Assembly (NCBI GenBank): GCA_022701925.1
Contig: JAKONM010000141.1
Coordinates: 1 to 38,804 of the forward strand
DNA length: 38,804 nucleotides
From: Microbacteriaceae bacterium
Lineage (GTDB): Bacteria; Actinomycetota; Actinomycetes; Actinomycetales; Microbacteriaceae
Direction: 5' to 3'
Part shown: positions 15,601 to 24,300 of the stretch, in pieces
How positions within the stretch are numbered: the first letter of the stretch is position 1
Layout of the letters: each line of letters opens with the position of its first letter
The notes under the pieces: model-generated
The model's database searches: none
Told to the model about the DNA's origin: nothing
The model's input: the letters and a program-made list of their open reading frames with translations, nothing else
Translations under genes and position numbers: made by a program

Positions 15601-16223
15601 CCGAGTCGACCCCGACCGAGGCCGCGATGCCGACCGTGCCCGCGACGCCGCCGCAGCGGCTGGAGGCGCTGCACCGGCGCCTCGAGGCGGCCGCGACCGG
15701 CGACGACGCCCCCGACGTGCACTACCGGCACCTCGACTCCGCCGTGGGCGGCCTGCTGGTGGCCGCGACCGAGCAGGGCGTCGTGCGGGTGGCGTTCGCG
15801 CGGGAGGGCGAGGACGCGGTGCTGCAGGCGCTGGCCGACCGGGTCGGACCGCGGGTGCTGCGGACGCCGGGCCGGTTGGACGCGGCCGCGGCCTGGCTGG
15901 AGGCGTACCTGGCCGGCCGCCGGCAGCCCTTCCCGCTGGCCCTCGACACCCGGCTCGCCCGCGGCTTCCGCCTGTCGGTGCTGGACCGCCTGCGCGAGGT
16001 GCCGTACGGCGAACGCGTCACCTACGCGCAGCTGGCGGCCAGCGCCGACGCCCCCAGGGCGGTGCGCGCGGTCGGCACGGCCTGCGCCACCAACCCGCTG
16101 CCGATCGTGATCCCCTGCCACCGGGTCACCCGGTCGGACGGCTCCACGGGCGCCTACCTGGGCGGGGCGGAGGTGAAGGTGCGGCTGCTCGAGCTGGAGC
16201 GGACGGGCCGGCTGCCGGACTGA
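15597..16223 (+). CDS. ogt: Methylated-DNA-[protein]-cysteine S-methyltransferase with N-terminal extension
   Basis: A 208-residue O6-alkylguanine-DNA alkyltransferase, a suicide repair protein. The acceptor cysteine is Cys174 in IPCHRV, preceded by the DNA-binding winged helix (YGERVTYAQLAASADAPRAV) and the asparagine hinge in ATNPLPIVIPCHR. The N-terminal ribonuclease-like domain starts near residue 41. Before it lies an extension of about 40 residues with a helical RLEALHRRLEAAATG segment that classical Ogt proteins lack. The ATG at 15597 overlaps the sigma-factor stop. Only 10 bases separate its stop from the convergent exporter gene. Confidence 0.93.
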   Translation: MTESTPTEAAMPTVPATPPQRLEALHRRLEAAATGDDAPDVHYRHLDSAVGGLLVAATEQGVVRVAFAREGEDAVLQALADRVGPRVLRTPGRLDAAAAWLEAYLAGRRQPFPLALDTRLARGFRLSVLDRLREVPYGERVTYAQLAASADAPRAVRAVGTACATNPLPIVIPCHRVTRSDGSTGAYLGGAEVKVRLLELERTGRLPD

Positions 16224-16233
16224 CCGCGGCGGC

Positions 16234-17685
16234 TCACACGGACCTGCGGTGCCGCAGGTCGGTCAGCGCGAACACCAGGGCGCCCAGCAGCACCACGAAG
16301 GCCAGCCCGCCGCCGCCCAGCACCGCCAGGTGGTAGTCCGGCAGCCGCGAGCCCGCCGGATCGGCGTTCAGCACGGTGAAGAAGACCGCGGAGGCGCCCG
16401 CGACGCCCATGGCGGTGCCGACCCGCTGCCCGACCTGCCCCACCGAGGCGGCGACGCCGCCCTGCTGCACCGGCACCTCCGACAGCGTCAGCGTCTGGTT
16501 CGGGGACACGACCGCCCCGCCGCCGGCTCCGGCCACCAGCAGCGCCGCGGCCATCAGCCAGGGCGCCAGCTGCGGCGGCGCCAGCACCGCGGCCGTCAGC
16601 GACAGGGCGAAGCCGACCAGGGCGATCACCAGCCCGACGACCACCAGCGCGCGGCCGTAGCGCGAGACCAGCCGGCCTGCCGCGTAGGCGGTGGCGGCGC
16701 TCGCGAGCGCGAAGGGGATGGTGACCATGCCCGCGAACACGGGGGCGAGCCCCAGCCCCTCCTGCAGGAACAGCGTGTTCAGCAGGAAGGTCGCGGGGCC
16801 GGCGGCGAACCAGGCGGTGGCCACCAGGATTCCGTTGCGGTAGGAGGCCCGCTCGAAGAGCCGCACGTCGACGGCGGGCGTGCGGCCGCCGGCGCGGTAG
16901 CGGCGCTCCCAGAGGATGAAGGCGGGCAGCAGCCCCGCGGCCGCGACCAGTGCGAGCCAGCGCAGCGGGCTGTCGCCGGGCTGCCCCGTCGTCAGGACGA
17001 ACGGCAGCATGAAGGCCACCACCGTCGCGCCGAGCAGCCCGATGCCCACGGGGTCCAGCGACTGCCGGCCCTGCTTCGGCGCTCCTCCGGGCAGCGTCCT
17101 CGCGGCCAGCACGAACAGCACCACCCCGAGGGGCACGTTCATCCAGAAGATGTACCGCCAGCCGTCCTGCTCGCCGCCGACGGCGATCAGGGCGCCGCCG
17201 ATCGTGGGCCCGAGCGCGGTGCCGATGCCGACGCTGGCCCCGTAGACGCCCAGGGCGCGCGCCCGCGCCTCCCCCTGGAACAGCTCCTGCGCCAGGCCCA
17301 GCACCTGCGGCATCTGCAGGCCGGCACCGATGCCCTGGGCGAAGCGGGCGACCAGCAGCAGCCCGGACGTCGGCGCGATCGCGCACAGCAGGCTGCAGAC
17401 GGTGAAGACCGCGAGCCCGATCAGGAACATGCGGCGGCGGGAGGTCACGTCGCCGAGCCGGCCGCCCGGCACCAGCGACAGCCCGAAGGCGAGCGCGTAG
17501 CCGGCGACGATGATCTGCAGCTCGGTGGGACCGGCGTCGAGGGCTCGGTCGATGGAGGGCAGGGCGACGTTGACCTTCGAGAGGTCGAGGATCGTCAGCA
17601 CGGCCACCGCGATGCTCACTGCGAACGCGCGCTTCTTGGCGCCCTCGTCCAGGTCCGCCGCCCGCTGCGCTGTTGCGGCGGTCAC
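16234..17685 (-). CDS. MFS multidrug exporter, DHA2/EmrB-QacA type
   Basis: A 483-residue major facilitator of the 14-helix drug:H+ antiporter-2 family. The N-terminal helices contain the family signature LSKVNVALPSIDRALDAGPT and GGRLGDVTSRRRMFLIG (motif A), plus a motif C-like ALGPTIGGALIAVGG in helix 5. It probably exports toxic organic compounds; the substrate is not readable. The GTG at 17685 is chosen because a TACCGT hexamer lies 8 bases upstream; longer in-frame starts would cross the divergent promoter region. No adjacent TetR- or MarR-type regulator gene is seen. Confidence 0.9.
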   Translation of the reverse strand: MTAATAQRAADLDEGAKKRAFAVSIAVAVLTILDLSKVNVALPSIDRALDAGPTELQIIVAGYALAFGLSLVPGGRLGDVTSRRRMFLIGLAVFTVCSLLCAIAPTSGLLLVARFAQGIGAGLQMPQVLGLAQELFQGEARARALGVYGASVGIGTALGPTIGGALIAVGGEQDGWRYIFWMNVPLGVVLFVLAARTLPGGAPKQGRQSLDPVGIGLLGATVVAFMLPFVLTTGQPGDSPLRWLALVAAAGLLPAFILWERRYRAGGRTPAVDVRLFERASYRNGILVATAWFAAGPATFLLNTLFLQEGLGLAPVFAGMVTIPFALASAATAYAAGRLVSRYGRALVVVGLVIALVGFALSLTAAVLAPPQLAPWLMAAALLVAGAGGGAVVSPNQTLTLSEVPVQQGGVAASVGQVGQRVGTAMGVAGASAVFFTVLNADPAGSRLPDYHLAVLGGGGLAFVVLLGALVFALTDLRHRRSV

Positions 17686-17693
17686 GGTGCGCG

Positions 17694-17699
17694 ACGGTA
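17694..17699 (-). promoter_or_regulatory. -10 element of the DHA2-type exporter gene (leaderless)
   Basis: Minus-strand TACCGT, then 8 bases, then GTG 17685. Confidence 0.5.
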
Positions 17700-17760
17700 C
17701 GCCGGCCCGATGGGCGGCGCCTGACCGGCCGGGCTCAGGGCCGATGCGGTTGACTGCGGC

Positions 17761-18720
17761 ATGGCCGCTTCGTCCCCCGCCGTCGAACTGCAGGCCGGGC
17801 AGCGCTCGGTGCGGCTCTCCAGCCCCGACCGCGTGATGTTCCCCGCCGTCGGGGTGACCAAGCAGGAGCTGGCCGAGTACTACCTGGCCGTCGGCGACGG
17901 GATCGTCCGCGCCCTCCGGGAGCGCCCGTGCATGCTGCACCGGTACCCGAAGGGCCTGGAGGGCGCGAAGGTGCACCAGAAGAAGCTGCCGCCGGGCGCC
18001 CCGGCATGGGTGCAGACGGTGCGGGTGCACTTCCCCCGCTTCGACCGCGACGTGGACGAGCTGTGCGTGACCGACGTCGCCGACGTGGTCTGGGCGGTGC
18101 AGATGTCGAGCGTCGAGTTCCACCCGTGGAACAGCCGCCGCGCCGACGTGGAGCGTCCCGACGAGTGGCGCATCGACCTGGACCCGATGCCGGACGCGCC
18201 GTTCGAGCGGGTGCGCAGCACCGCCCGGGTCGTGCAGCAGGTGCTCGGCGAGCTGGGCGCGGTCGGCTGGCCCAAGACCTCCGGCGGCGCCGGCCTGCAC
18301 GTCTACGTGCGCGTCCGTCCGGACCACGGCTTCGAGGCGGTGCGGCGCGCGGCGCTGGCCTTCGCCCGCGAGGTGGAGCGCCGGGTGCCGGACGACGTGA
18401 CCACGACCTGGTGGCGGCGGGACCGCGATCCGGCCGCGGTCTTCCTGGACTTCAACCAGAACGCCCGCGACCACACGATCGCCGCCGCCTACTCCGAGCG
18501 CGGCACGCCCGACGCGCGGGTCTCGACCCCGGTCGCGTGGGAGGAGATCGACGACGTCGACCCGGGAGCGTTCACCGTGCGAACGGTCCCGGAGCGGTTC
18601 GCCCGCCTGGGCGACCTGCACGCGGGCATCGACGACGCCGTGTTCGACCTCGCGCCCCTGCTCGAGTGGGCCGACCGCGACGAGCGCGCGGGCGCGGAGA
18701 CGCCGCCCGAGGCGGACTGA
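17761..18720 (+). CDS. Stand-alone LigD-type polymerase domain (archaeo-eukaryotic primase family)
   Basis: A 319-residue protein equal to the PolDom of LigD, the NHEJ polymerase that adds ribo- or deoxyribonucleotides at break ends. The catalytic metal pair is Asp139/Asp141 in RIDLDPMP. The SGGAGLHVYV motif (174-183) carries the catalytic histidine (His180), and the third acidic residue is Asp230 in FLDFNQNARDHTIA. The phosphate-pocket region HRYPKGLEGAKVHQKK (60-75) is also present. No ligase or nuclease domain is fused and no ku gene is nearby, so it may act in trans with a LigD/Ku encoded elsewhere. ATG 17761 is the only good start; it is divergent from the exporter gene. Confidence 0.92.
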   Translation: MAASSPAVELQAGQRSVRLSSPDRVMFPAVGVTKQELAEYYLAVGDGIVRALRERPCMLHRYPKGLEGAKVHQKKLPPGAPAWVQTVRVHFPRFDRDVDELCVTDVADVVWAVQMSSVEFHPWNSRRADVERPDEWRIDLDPMPDAPFERVRSTARVVQQVLGELGAVGWPKTSGGAGLHVYVRVRPDHGFEAVRRAALAFAREVERRVPDDVTTTWWRRDRDPAAVFLDFNQNARDHTIAAAYSERGTPDARVSTPVAWEEIDDVDPGAFTVRTVPERFARLGDLHAGIDDAVFDLAPLLEWADRDERAGAETPPEAD

Positions 18721-18766
18721 GACGCTCCCCCGGAACGCCGGCTGACCGGACGGGCGAGGGACTCCT

Positions 18767-18784
18767 CAGCGGAACAGCGGCTCG
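18767..18784. repeat. Left (3'-flank) arm of an 18-bp inverted repeat bracketing tmRNA
   Basis: CAGCGGAACAGCGGCTCG on the plus strand, perfectly complementary to 19180-19197. It begins 11 bases beyond the mature 3' end of tmRNA. In the precursor transcript it forms the trailer strand of an 18-bp helix. Confidence 0.9.
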
Positions 18785-18795
18785 AGCGCATCGGG

Positions 18796-19167
18796 TGGAG
18801 ATGGGGGGAATCGAACCCCCGTCCACTGCTGGAGAGCGACGTCTTCTCCGGGCGCAGTCTGCGTGTTTCGTTCTGCTCGGCCCCGATCCTTACCGCAGAC
18901 GGATTGCGATCGACAGGCCCAGCCCTGGTTCGAGTCCCGTGAAGCCCCAAGACAGAGCGTTCACAGCGAGCCTCCTAGATGACGTCGGCGACCGGAGCGG
19001 AGGCACCCCCGGGCCAACGGCGTCACACTGGCTGCTTACGCAGCGAGGGCGAACGCGGTGCGAGACTTACTGGCACCTGTTGTTTGTACGCATCGTTGAC
19101 GAGATGAGCGCACATCCTCGGCCCGCTTCTCGTCCCTGAACAGGCAATGTCGAAACCGATCATCCCC
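18796..19167 (-). ncRNA. ssrA: tmRNA (ssrA)
   Basis: A one-piece transfer-messenger RNA of about 372 nt that rescues stalled ribosomes with SmpB, whose gene lies 0.8 kb upstream in transcription order. The 5' end reads GGGGATGATCGGTTTCGAC and the 3' end carries the T-arm GGGGGTTCGATTCCCCCC and acceptor strand ATCTCC with discriminator A. GGGGAT pairs with ATCTCC through one G-U. The tag frame occupies 19074-19036 and encodes ASKSRTAFALAA before TAA. A GCC resume codon and an A four bases before it fit the family rule. The base after CC is C, so CCA is not fully encoded. An 18-bp inverted repeat flanks the gene. Confidence 0.96.
19036..19074 (-). other. tmRNA proteolysis-tag coding segment
   Basis: Twelve codons plus stop: GCC AGT AAG TCT CGC ACC, then GCG TTC GCC CTC GCT GCG, then TAA. 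This gives ASKSRTAFALAA, with the ALAA end recognised by ClpXP-type proteases. The length equals the mycobacterial tag. The exact resume codon is inferred from the GCC and the upstream A. Confidence 0.8.
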
Positions 19168-19179
19168 GTACTGGGCGAG

Positions 19180-19197
19180 CGAGCCGCTGTTCCGCTG
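19180..19197. repeat. Right (5'-flank) arm of the tmRNA-bracketing inverted repeat
   Basis: The plus strand reads CGAGCCGCTGTTCCGCTG, the exact reverse complement of 18767-18784. It lies 12 bases before the mature 5' end of tmRNA, almost symmetric with the other arm. Confidence 0.9.
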
Positions 19198-19226
19198 TGG
19201 AGTTGTTCCCCTCTCGGGGTGCGTCG

Positions 19227-19232
19227 AGTGTA
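19227..19232 (-). promoter_or_regulatory. Probable -10 element of ssrA
   Basis: Minus-strand TACACT (in CGTTACACTCG) about 60 bases upstream of the mature tmRNA 5' end. The predicted transcription start falls near 19220, so the primary transcript would contain the whole 5' repeat arm. No clear -35 is visible. Confidence 0.5.
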
Positions 19233-19436
19233 ACGGGCCGCACCGACGAGGTGTTCCCGGGGATCGCGGGCGGGCTTCGGAGCGGCCTGCGGACAGGGTG
19301 AGGCGTTCGTGCGGCCGGGGGTCGGGCGGGGCCGCCGTCCTGTACCGCGCCAGCGGGGTCGCGACCGCTTCCTCCGCCCCGTACGGCATCGCGGCGTGCA
19401 GCACTGCGCTCGTGCCTTCCGACGGTCTCCGGGGCT
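19233..19436. other. Non-coding gap between the ssrA promoter and the GNAT terminator
   Basis: I see no credible gene in these 204 bases. Short open frames exist on both strands, but none has a recognisable protein, ribosome site or codon pattern. Confidence 0.5.
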
Positions 19437-19471
19437 TCGAGCAGGCGGATCCCCCGCATCCACCTGCTCGA
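19437..19471 (-). terminator. Terminator after the smpB-GNAT genes
   Basis: A 14-bp stem with one G-U type mismatch (TCGAGCAGGCGGAT with ATCCACCTGCTCGA) and a 7-base loop, about 41 bases past the GNAT stop. It separates that transcript from the ssrA promoter. Confidence 0.65.
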
Positions 19472-19511
19472 CGGCGCCGAGGCCGCTCGAAGGCCCGGCT
19501 CCCGGCTCACG

Positions 19512-19982
19512 TCAGAGCCGCAGCTCGAGGTACCGGCTGCTCGGGTCGTCGCGGTAGCCGGCGAACGGGCCGCACGGCGTGAAGCCGTGCCGCAGGTACA
19601 GCCGCACCGCGGGCTCGAAGAACGGCTGCGTGCCGGTCTCGAGGCGCAGCGCCGTCCAGCCGCGGCTGCGCGCGTGCGCGACCAGCTCGGCGACCACCGC
19701 TGCGGCCACGCCCCGGCCGCGGGCCGCCTCGGCGGTGCGCATCGACTTCACCTCGCCGGTGCCGTCGCCCAGGTCCTTCACGGCGCCGCACCCGAGCAGG
19801 GTGCCGTCCGCGTCGCGGGCGGTGAGGAACCGCACCTCCGGGATCGCGAGGCCCGCGGCGTCGAGCGCGTGCACGCTCTCCGGCGGCGAGGTGCGGCGCA
19901 TGTCCGTCAGGTGCTCCTGCAGCAGGACGAGCACGTCCGGCTCGAACGGGCTGCCCGGCGCGATCAGGCAGCGACCCGCCAC
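19512..19982 (-). CDS. GNAT-family N-acetyltransferase
   Basis: A 156-residue acyl-CoA-dependent acetyltransferase. The acetyl-CoA pyrophosphate-binding motif A is visible as VKSMRTAEAARGRGVAAAVV (Q/RxxGxG/A core RGRGVA), followed by motif B around RLYLRHGFTPCGPFAGY. It resembles the PhnO/YsnE-like small acetyltransferases whose substrates are usually unassigned. The start is taken as GTG 19982, 8 bases after the smpB stop; there is no strong ribosome site, so coupling to smpB translation is likely. It is the last gene of the prfB-to-smpB block, followed by a terminator hairpin. The substrate is unknown. Confidence 0.85.
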   Translation of the reverse strand: MAGRCLIAPGSPFEPDVLVLLQEHLTDMRRTSPPESVHALDAAGLAIPEVRFLTARDADGTLLGCGAVKDLGDGTGEVKSMRTAEAARGRGVAAAVVAELVAHARSRGWTALRLETGTQPFFEPAVRLYLRHGFTPCGPFAGYRDDPSSRYLELRL

Positions 19983-19990
19983 CGGTCGGT

Positions 19991-20467
19991 CTACTCGCCC
20001 AGGTGGCGGCGGGTCGACATGGCCCGCTGCGCCTCGCGCAGGTCCTGCCGCTCGCGCAGCGCGTGCCGCTTGTCGTAGTCCTTCTTGCCCTTGGCCAGCG
20101 CCAGCTCGACCTTCGCCTTGCCGTCGTTGAAGTACAGCGACAGCGGCACCAGCGTGTAGCCGCCCTCGCGCACCTGCGAGTGCAGCTTCAGGATCTGCTG
20201 CTTGTGCAGCAGCAGCTTGCGGGTGCGCCGCGGCGGGTGGTTGGTCCACGTGCCCTGGTTGTACTCGGGGATGTGCACCGCGTCGAGGAAGGCCTGCCCG
20301 TTGTCGATGAACGCGTAGCCGTCCACCAGCGAGGCGCGGCCCTGCCGCAGCGACTTGACCTCCGTGCCCGTCAGCACGATGCCGGCCTCGACCACGTCCT
20401 CGATCGTGTAGTCGTGGCGCGCCTTGCGGTTCGTCGCGACGACCCGGCGTCCCTGCTCCTTCGGCAC
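19991..20467 (-). CDS. smpB: SsrA-binding protein SmpB
   Basis: A 158-residue SmpB, the obligate partner that carries tmRNA into stalled ribosomes. It shows the N-terminal [20 protein letters not shown] segment, the central [19 protein letters not shown] motif, the [12 protein letters not shown] motif and the basic C-terminal tail ([20 protein letters not shown]). The GTG at 20467 has an excellent ribosome site (AGGAGGTG, 5 bases upstream). A TAGGCT hexamer at 20505-20510 suggests its own promoter inside the ftsEX-smpB gap. The tmRNA gene lies downstream on the same strand. Confidence 0.97.
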   Translation of the reverse strand: MPKEQGRRVVATNRKARHDYTIEDVVEAGIVLTGTEVKSLRQGRASLVDGYAFIDNGQAFLDAVHIPEYNQGTWTNHPPRRTRKLLLHKQQILKLHSQVREGGYTLVPLSLYFNDGKAKVELALAKGKKDYDKRHALRERQDLREAQRAMSTRRHLGE

Positions 20468-20504
20468 GATGACACCTCCTGATCGGTCGCGCGTGCAGCC
20501 CGAC

Positions 20505-20510
20505 AGCCTA
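20505..20510 (-). promoter_or_regulatory. Possible -10 element of smpB
   Basis: Minus-strand TAGGCT, 37 bases before the smpB GTG, in the 75-base gap after ftsX. It would allow smpB and the GNAT gene to be transcribed apart from ftsEX. Confidence 0.45.
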
Positions 20511-20542
20511 CCGCTGCGCGGCTCGGAGGGGCCCCGCCGTCG

Positions 20543-21457
20543 CTAGACCCGCAGGTAGCGGCTGATCGCGATGTTGGAGGACACCGCGGCCAGCACGACG
20601 CCCGCGCCGATCAGGATCGGCACCACCACCAGCGCCTCCGGCACCGTCACGAAGGCGATGTCGCGCTGCGCCTGCGCCAGGTAGCCCTGCACGAAGAACT
20701 GCACGATGCCCACCGTCGTGACGGCGGCGAGCACGGAGCCGATCAGCGCCGCGATGACGCCCTCGACGATGAAGGGCGTCTGGATGAAGCGGTTGGAGGC
20801 GCCGACCAGCCGCATGATGCCCAGCTCGCGCCGCCGCGAGAAGGCGGACAGGCGGATCGTGGTGGAGATCAGCAGGGCTGCCGCGATCAGCATCAGTGCG
20901 GCGATGCCCGCCGCGGTGATCGACGCCGTGTTCAGCACCGCGAAGATCTGGTCGAGCAGGCGGCGCTGGTCCGTGACCGCGTCGACGCCCGGCAGGCCGC
21001 CGAGCGCCTGCGCCACCGCGTCCGCCTGGTTCGGGTCCTTCAGGCTCACCCAGTACGCCTCGTTCAGCAGCTCCGGCGTCACGTAGTCGGCGACCGGGTT
21101 GCCCTTGAACTGCGTCTGGAAGTTCTTGTAGGCCTGCTGCCGGTCCTCGAAGTACACGTCCTTCACGAACGCGTTCACCGGAGCGCTCGTCAGCGCGGTC
21201 TTCACCGCCGCGATCTGGGCGTCCGTCGCGCTGCCGTCCGAGCAGTTCGCGCTGCGCACCGCGTCGTTGCAGAGGTACACGGCGACCTGCGCCTTGTCGT
21301 ACCAGTAGTTCTTCATCTGGCCGATCTGCAGCTGCATCAGCGCCGCCGTGCCCACGAAGGTGAGCGAGACGAAGGTGACCAGCACGATCGAGACGACCAT
21401 GGAGAGGTTGCGGCGCAGGCCGCTCGCGGCCTCCGACAGCACGAGTCCGAGTCTCAT
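20543..21457 (-). CDS. ftsX: Cell-division permease FtsX
   Basis: A 304-residue membrane subunit of the FtsEX complex, which activates periplasmic peptidoglycan hydrolases at the septum. It has one N-terminal helix (about 21-45), a large extracellular loop (about 46-175) and three C-terminal helices (about 185-210, 235-260 and 275-298). The loop contains two cysteines in [12 protein letters not shown], likely disulfide-bonded, a common feature of actinobacterial FtsX. Conserved cytosolic [18 protein letters not shown] precedes helix 3. The ATG at 21457 overlaps the ftsE stop (ATGA). Confidence 0.96.
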   Translation of the reverse strand: MRLGLVLSEAASGLRRNLSMVVSIVLVTFVSLTFVGTAALMQLQIGQMKNYWYDKAQVAVYLCNDAVRSANCSDGSATDAQIAAVKTALTSAPVNAFVKDVYFEDRQQAYKNFQTQFKGNPVADYVTPELLNEAYWVSLKDPNQADAVAQALGGLPGVDAVTDQRRLLDQIFAVLNTASITAAGIAALMLIAAALLISTTIRLSAFSRRRELGIMRLVGASNRFIQTPFIVEGVIAALIGSVLAAVTTVGIVQFFVQGYLAQAQRDIAFVTVPEALVVVPILIGAGVVLAAVSSNIAISRYLRV

Positions 21458-22782
21458 GAGGACGGCCCCACCTCGTCGTCGCCCTTCACCTGGGGCGCGC
21501 GGAGGCCCAGGCCCTTCACGAAGTCCAGGTGGTCGGGCAGGTTGCCGCGGTGGCGCGCGGCGAAGCGCGCGGCGGCGTCCTGGTCGCCCGTGTCGTCCAG
21601 GTCGCGCTGCGTCACCGTGCGCGGAGCGCGCAGCAGCGGCGCCGCGTCGTCCTGGTCGTCCGCGGCGGGGCGGGAGGCGTCGGCGGCGGGCAGGATCGGG
21701 TTCTCCCCGGTCGGCAGCCCGCGCGTGCGGCGCTGCGCCGACACGGGCGCTGCGAAGAACAGCGAGCGGCCGTCGGCGTCGTCCTCGGCGGGGGCCGGCG
21801 GGGCGACGGGGGCGGCGCGCCACGGCGCGTGCTCCCCCGGCATCAGCACGGGCCCGGTGTCGGTGCGCACCCAGATCTCCGGCGCCGGCGGCTGCACCGC
21901 GACCGGCTCGGTGCGGGGCCGCGACGAGGCGGCGGGCCGCTGCACGGGCGAGGTGTCCGGACGGGGCGCCTGCCGGGGCACCGAGCCGGTGTCGAGGCGC
22001 TCCGCGGTCTCCTGCCGCAGCGCCGGCCGCGCCCAGGTCGGCGTCGCACCGGTGCGCGGGGCGCCCGCGGGCTTCTCCCGCTTCGGCAGCTTGATCGAGC
22101 TGGTGACGTAGGTCGCCTCCAGCTCGTCGCGGATGATGCGGCCCTGCACCAGCTCCACGACGCGCTTCTGCATCAGGTCGACGATGGTCACGTCGTGGGT
22201 CGCCATGACGACCGTCGTGCCCTGCGTGTTGATCCGCTCGAGCACCTGCATGATGCCCTCGCTGGTGCGGGGGTCCAGGTTGCCCGTGGGCTCGTCCGCC
22301 AGCAGGATCGACGGCTTGTTCACCACCGCGCGCGCGATGGCCACGCGCTGCTGCTCACCGCCCGACAGCTCGCCCGGGAAGTTCGACGACTTCTCCGCCA
22401 GCCCCACGGTCTCCAGCACGTCGGGCACCGTGGTCTGGATGAAGCCGCGGGACTTCCCGATCACCTGCAGCGTGAAGGCCACGTTCTGGTAGACGGTCTT
22501 GTTCGGCAGCAGCCGGAAGTCCTGGAAGACCACGCCGAGGCTGCGCCGGAAGTACGGAACCTTGCGGGTGGAGATCGTGGTGAGGCGCTGGCCGAGCACG
22601 TGGATCTCGCCGCTGGACGGGCGCTCCTCGCGCAGCATCAGGCGCATCAGGCTGGACTTGCCGCTGCCCGACGCGCCCACCAGGAAGACGAACTCGCCCG
22701 CCCCGATCTCGAGCGAGACGTCGTCGAGCGCGGGGCGCTGGGCGCCGCGGTAGCGCTTGGAGACGGAGTCGAAACGGATCAT
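21454..22782 (-). CDS. ftsE: Cell-division ATPase FtsE with long C-terminal extension
   Basis: A 442-residue ABC ATPase. The first 230 residues are a complete FtsE: Walker A GASGSGKS (36-43), Q-loop [10 protein letters not shown] (85-94), signature LSGGEQQR (139-146), Walker B ILLADEP (159-165) and switch His in MATHD. Canonical FtsE ends near residue 229. Here about 210 further residues follow, rich in Pro, Arg, Ala and Thr and probably disordered, ending in an ordered-looking tail ([20 protein letters not shown]). The start [11 protein letters not shown] at 22782 is canonical. A TATGGT hexamer lies 10 bases upstream. The stop overlaps the ftsX start. Confidence 0.95.
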   Translation of the reverse strand: MIRFDSVSKRYRGAQRPALDDVSLEIGAGEFVFLVGASGSGKSSLMRLMLREERPSSGEIHVLGQRLTTISTRKVPYFRRSLGVVFQDFRLLPNKTVYQNVAFTLQVIGKSRGFIQTTVPDVLETVGLAEKSSNFPGELSGGEQQRVAIARAVVNKPSILLADEPTGNLDPRTSEGIMQVLERINTQGTTVVMATHDVTIVDLMQKRVVELVQGRIIRDELEATYVTSSIKLPKREKPAGAPRTGATPTWARPALRQETAERLDTGSVPRQAPRPDTSPVQRPAASSRPRTEPVAVQPPAPEIWVRTDTGPVLMPGEHAPWRAAPVAPPAPAEDDADGRSLFFAAPVSAQRRTRGLPTGENPILPAADASRPAADDQDDAAPLLRAPRTVTQRDLDDTGDQDAAARFAARHRGNLPDHLDFVKGLGLRAPQVKGDDEVGPSS

Positions 22783-22897
22783 GACGGCTGCCACCATAGG
22801 TGCCCGATCCGGCGCGGGCGGTGCCGACAGGCGAATCCCATCGGTGGTGTTCACGCGATCCAGCACGGGCTCCGAAGCCGCCGCCGGACCCCGCCGA

Positions 22898-23107
22898 TCA
22901 GTCCTCCGGCGGGTGCGACGACTGGAAGCGCCGGATCAGCACGGTGATTCCGACGACGACCAGCACCGCGCCGACGATGCTGACGACGACCCACAGCGTC
23001 TCGGCCAGCCCGTCCGTCACGGCCAGCTGCGCGATCACGCCGACGAAGAGCACGAGCACGCCGCCGAGCAGCAGCGCGACGCCCGCGCGGGAGGGACGGG
23101 AGGGCAC
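22898..23107 (-). CDS. Small two-helix membrane protein
   Basis: A 69-residue protein with a basic N-terminus ([16 protein letters not shown]) and two transmembrane segments (about 8-28 and 37-59), ending [11 protein letters not shown]. The GTG at 23107 lies 11 bases after the prfB stop, and the gene sits between prfB and ftsE on the same strand. I do not recognise a named family. The position within the prfB-ftsEX block suggests co-expression. An alternative is that only the second helix is translated from an internal start. Confidence 0.6.
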   Translation of the reverse strand: MPSRPSRAGVALLLGGVLVLFVGVIAQLAVTDGLAETLWVVVSIVGAVLVVVGITVLIRRFQSSHPPED

Positions 23108-23118
23108 GGCGGGCCCGA

Positions 23119-24237
<1,119 letters not shown>

Positions 24238-24287
24238 GGCGGTGGCGATGGTAGTCGTCGCGATCGGGGCGCTCCTCGCGGGCGGCG

Positions 24288-24293
24288 TACCCT
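24288..24293 (+). promoter_or_regulatory. -10 element of the MFS gene at 24301 (leaderless)
   Basis: TACCCT followed by 7 bases and GTG 24301. It fixes that start codon. Confidence 0.6.
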
Positions 24294-24300
24294 TGCCCCA

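Noticed and set aside
18767-19197. The inverted repeat around ssrA as the ends of an insertion sequence or integrated island
   Set aside because: No transposase or integrase gene, only the tmRNA gene lies between the arms, and no target duplication is evident.
19233-19436. Short open frames upstream of ssrA on both strands
   Set aside because: No recognisable protein, no ribosome site; one of them runs into the tmRNA tag frame only by chance continuity.
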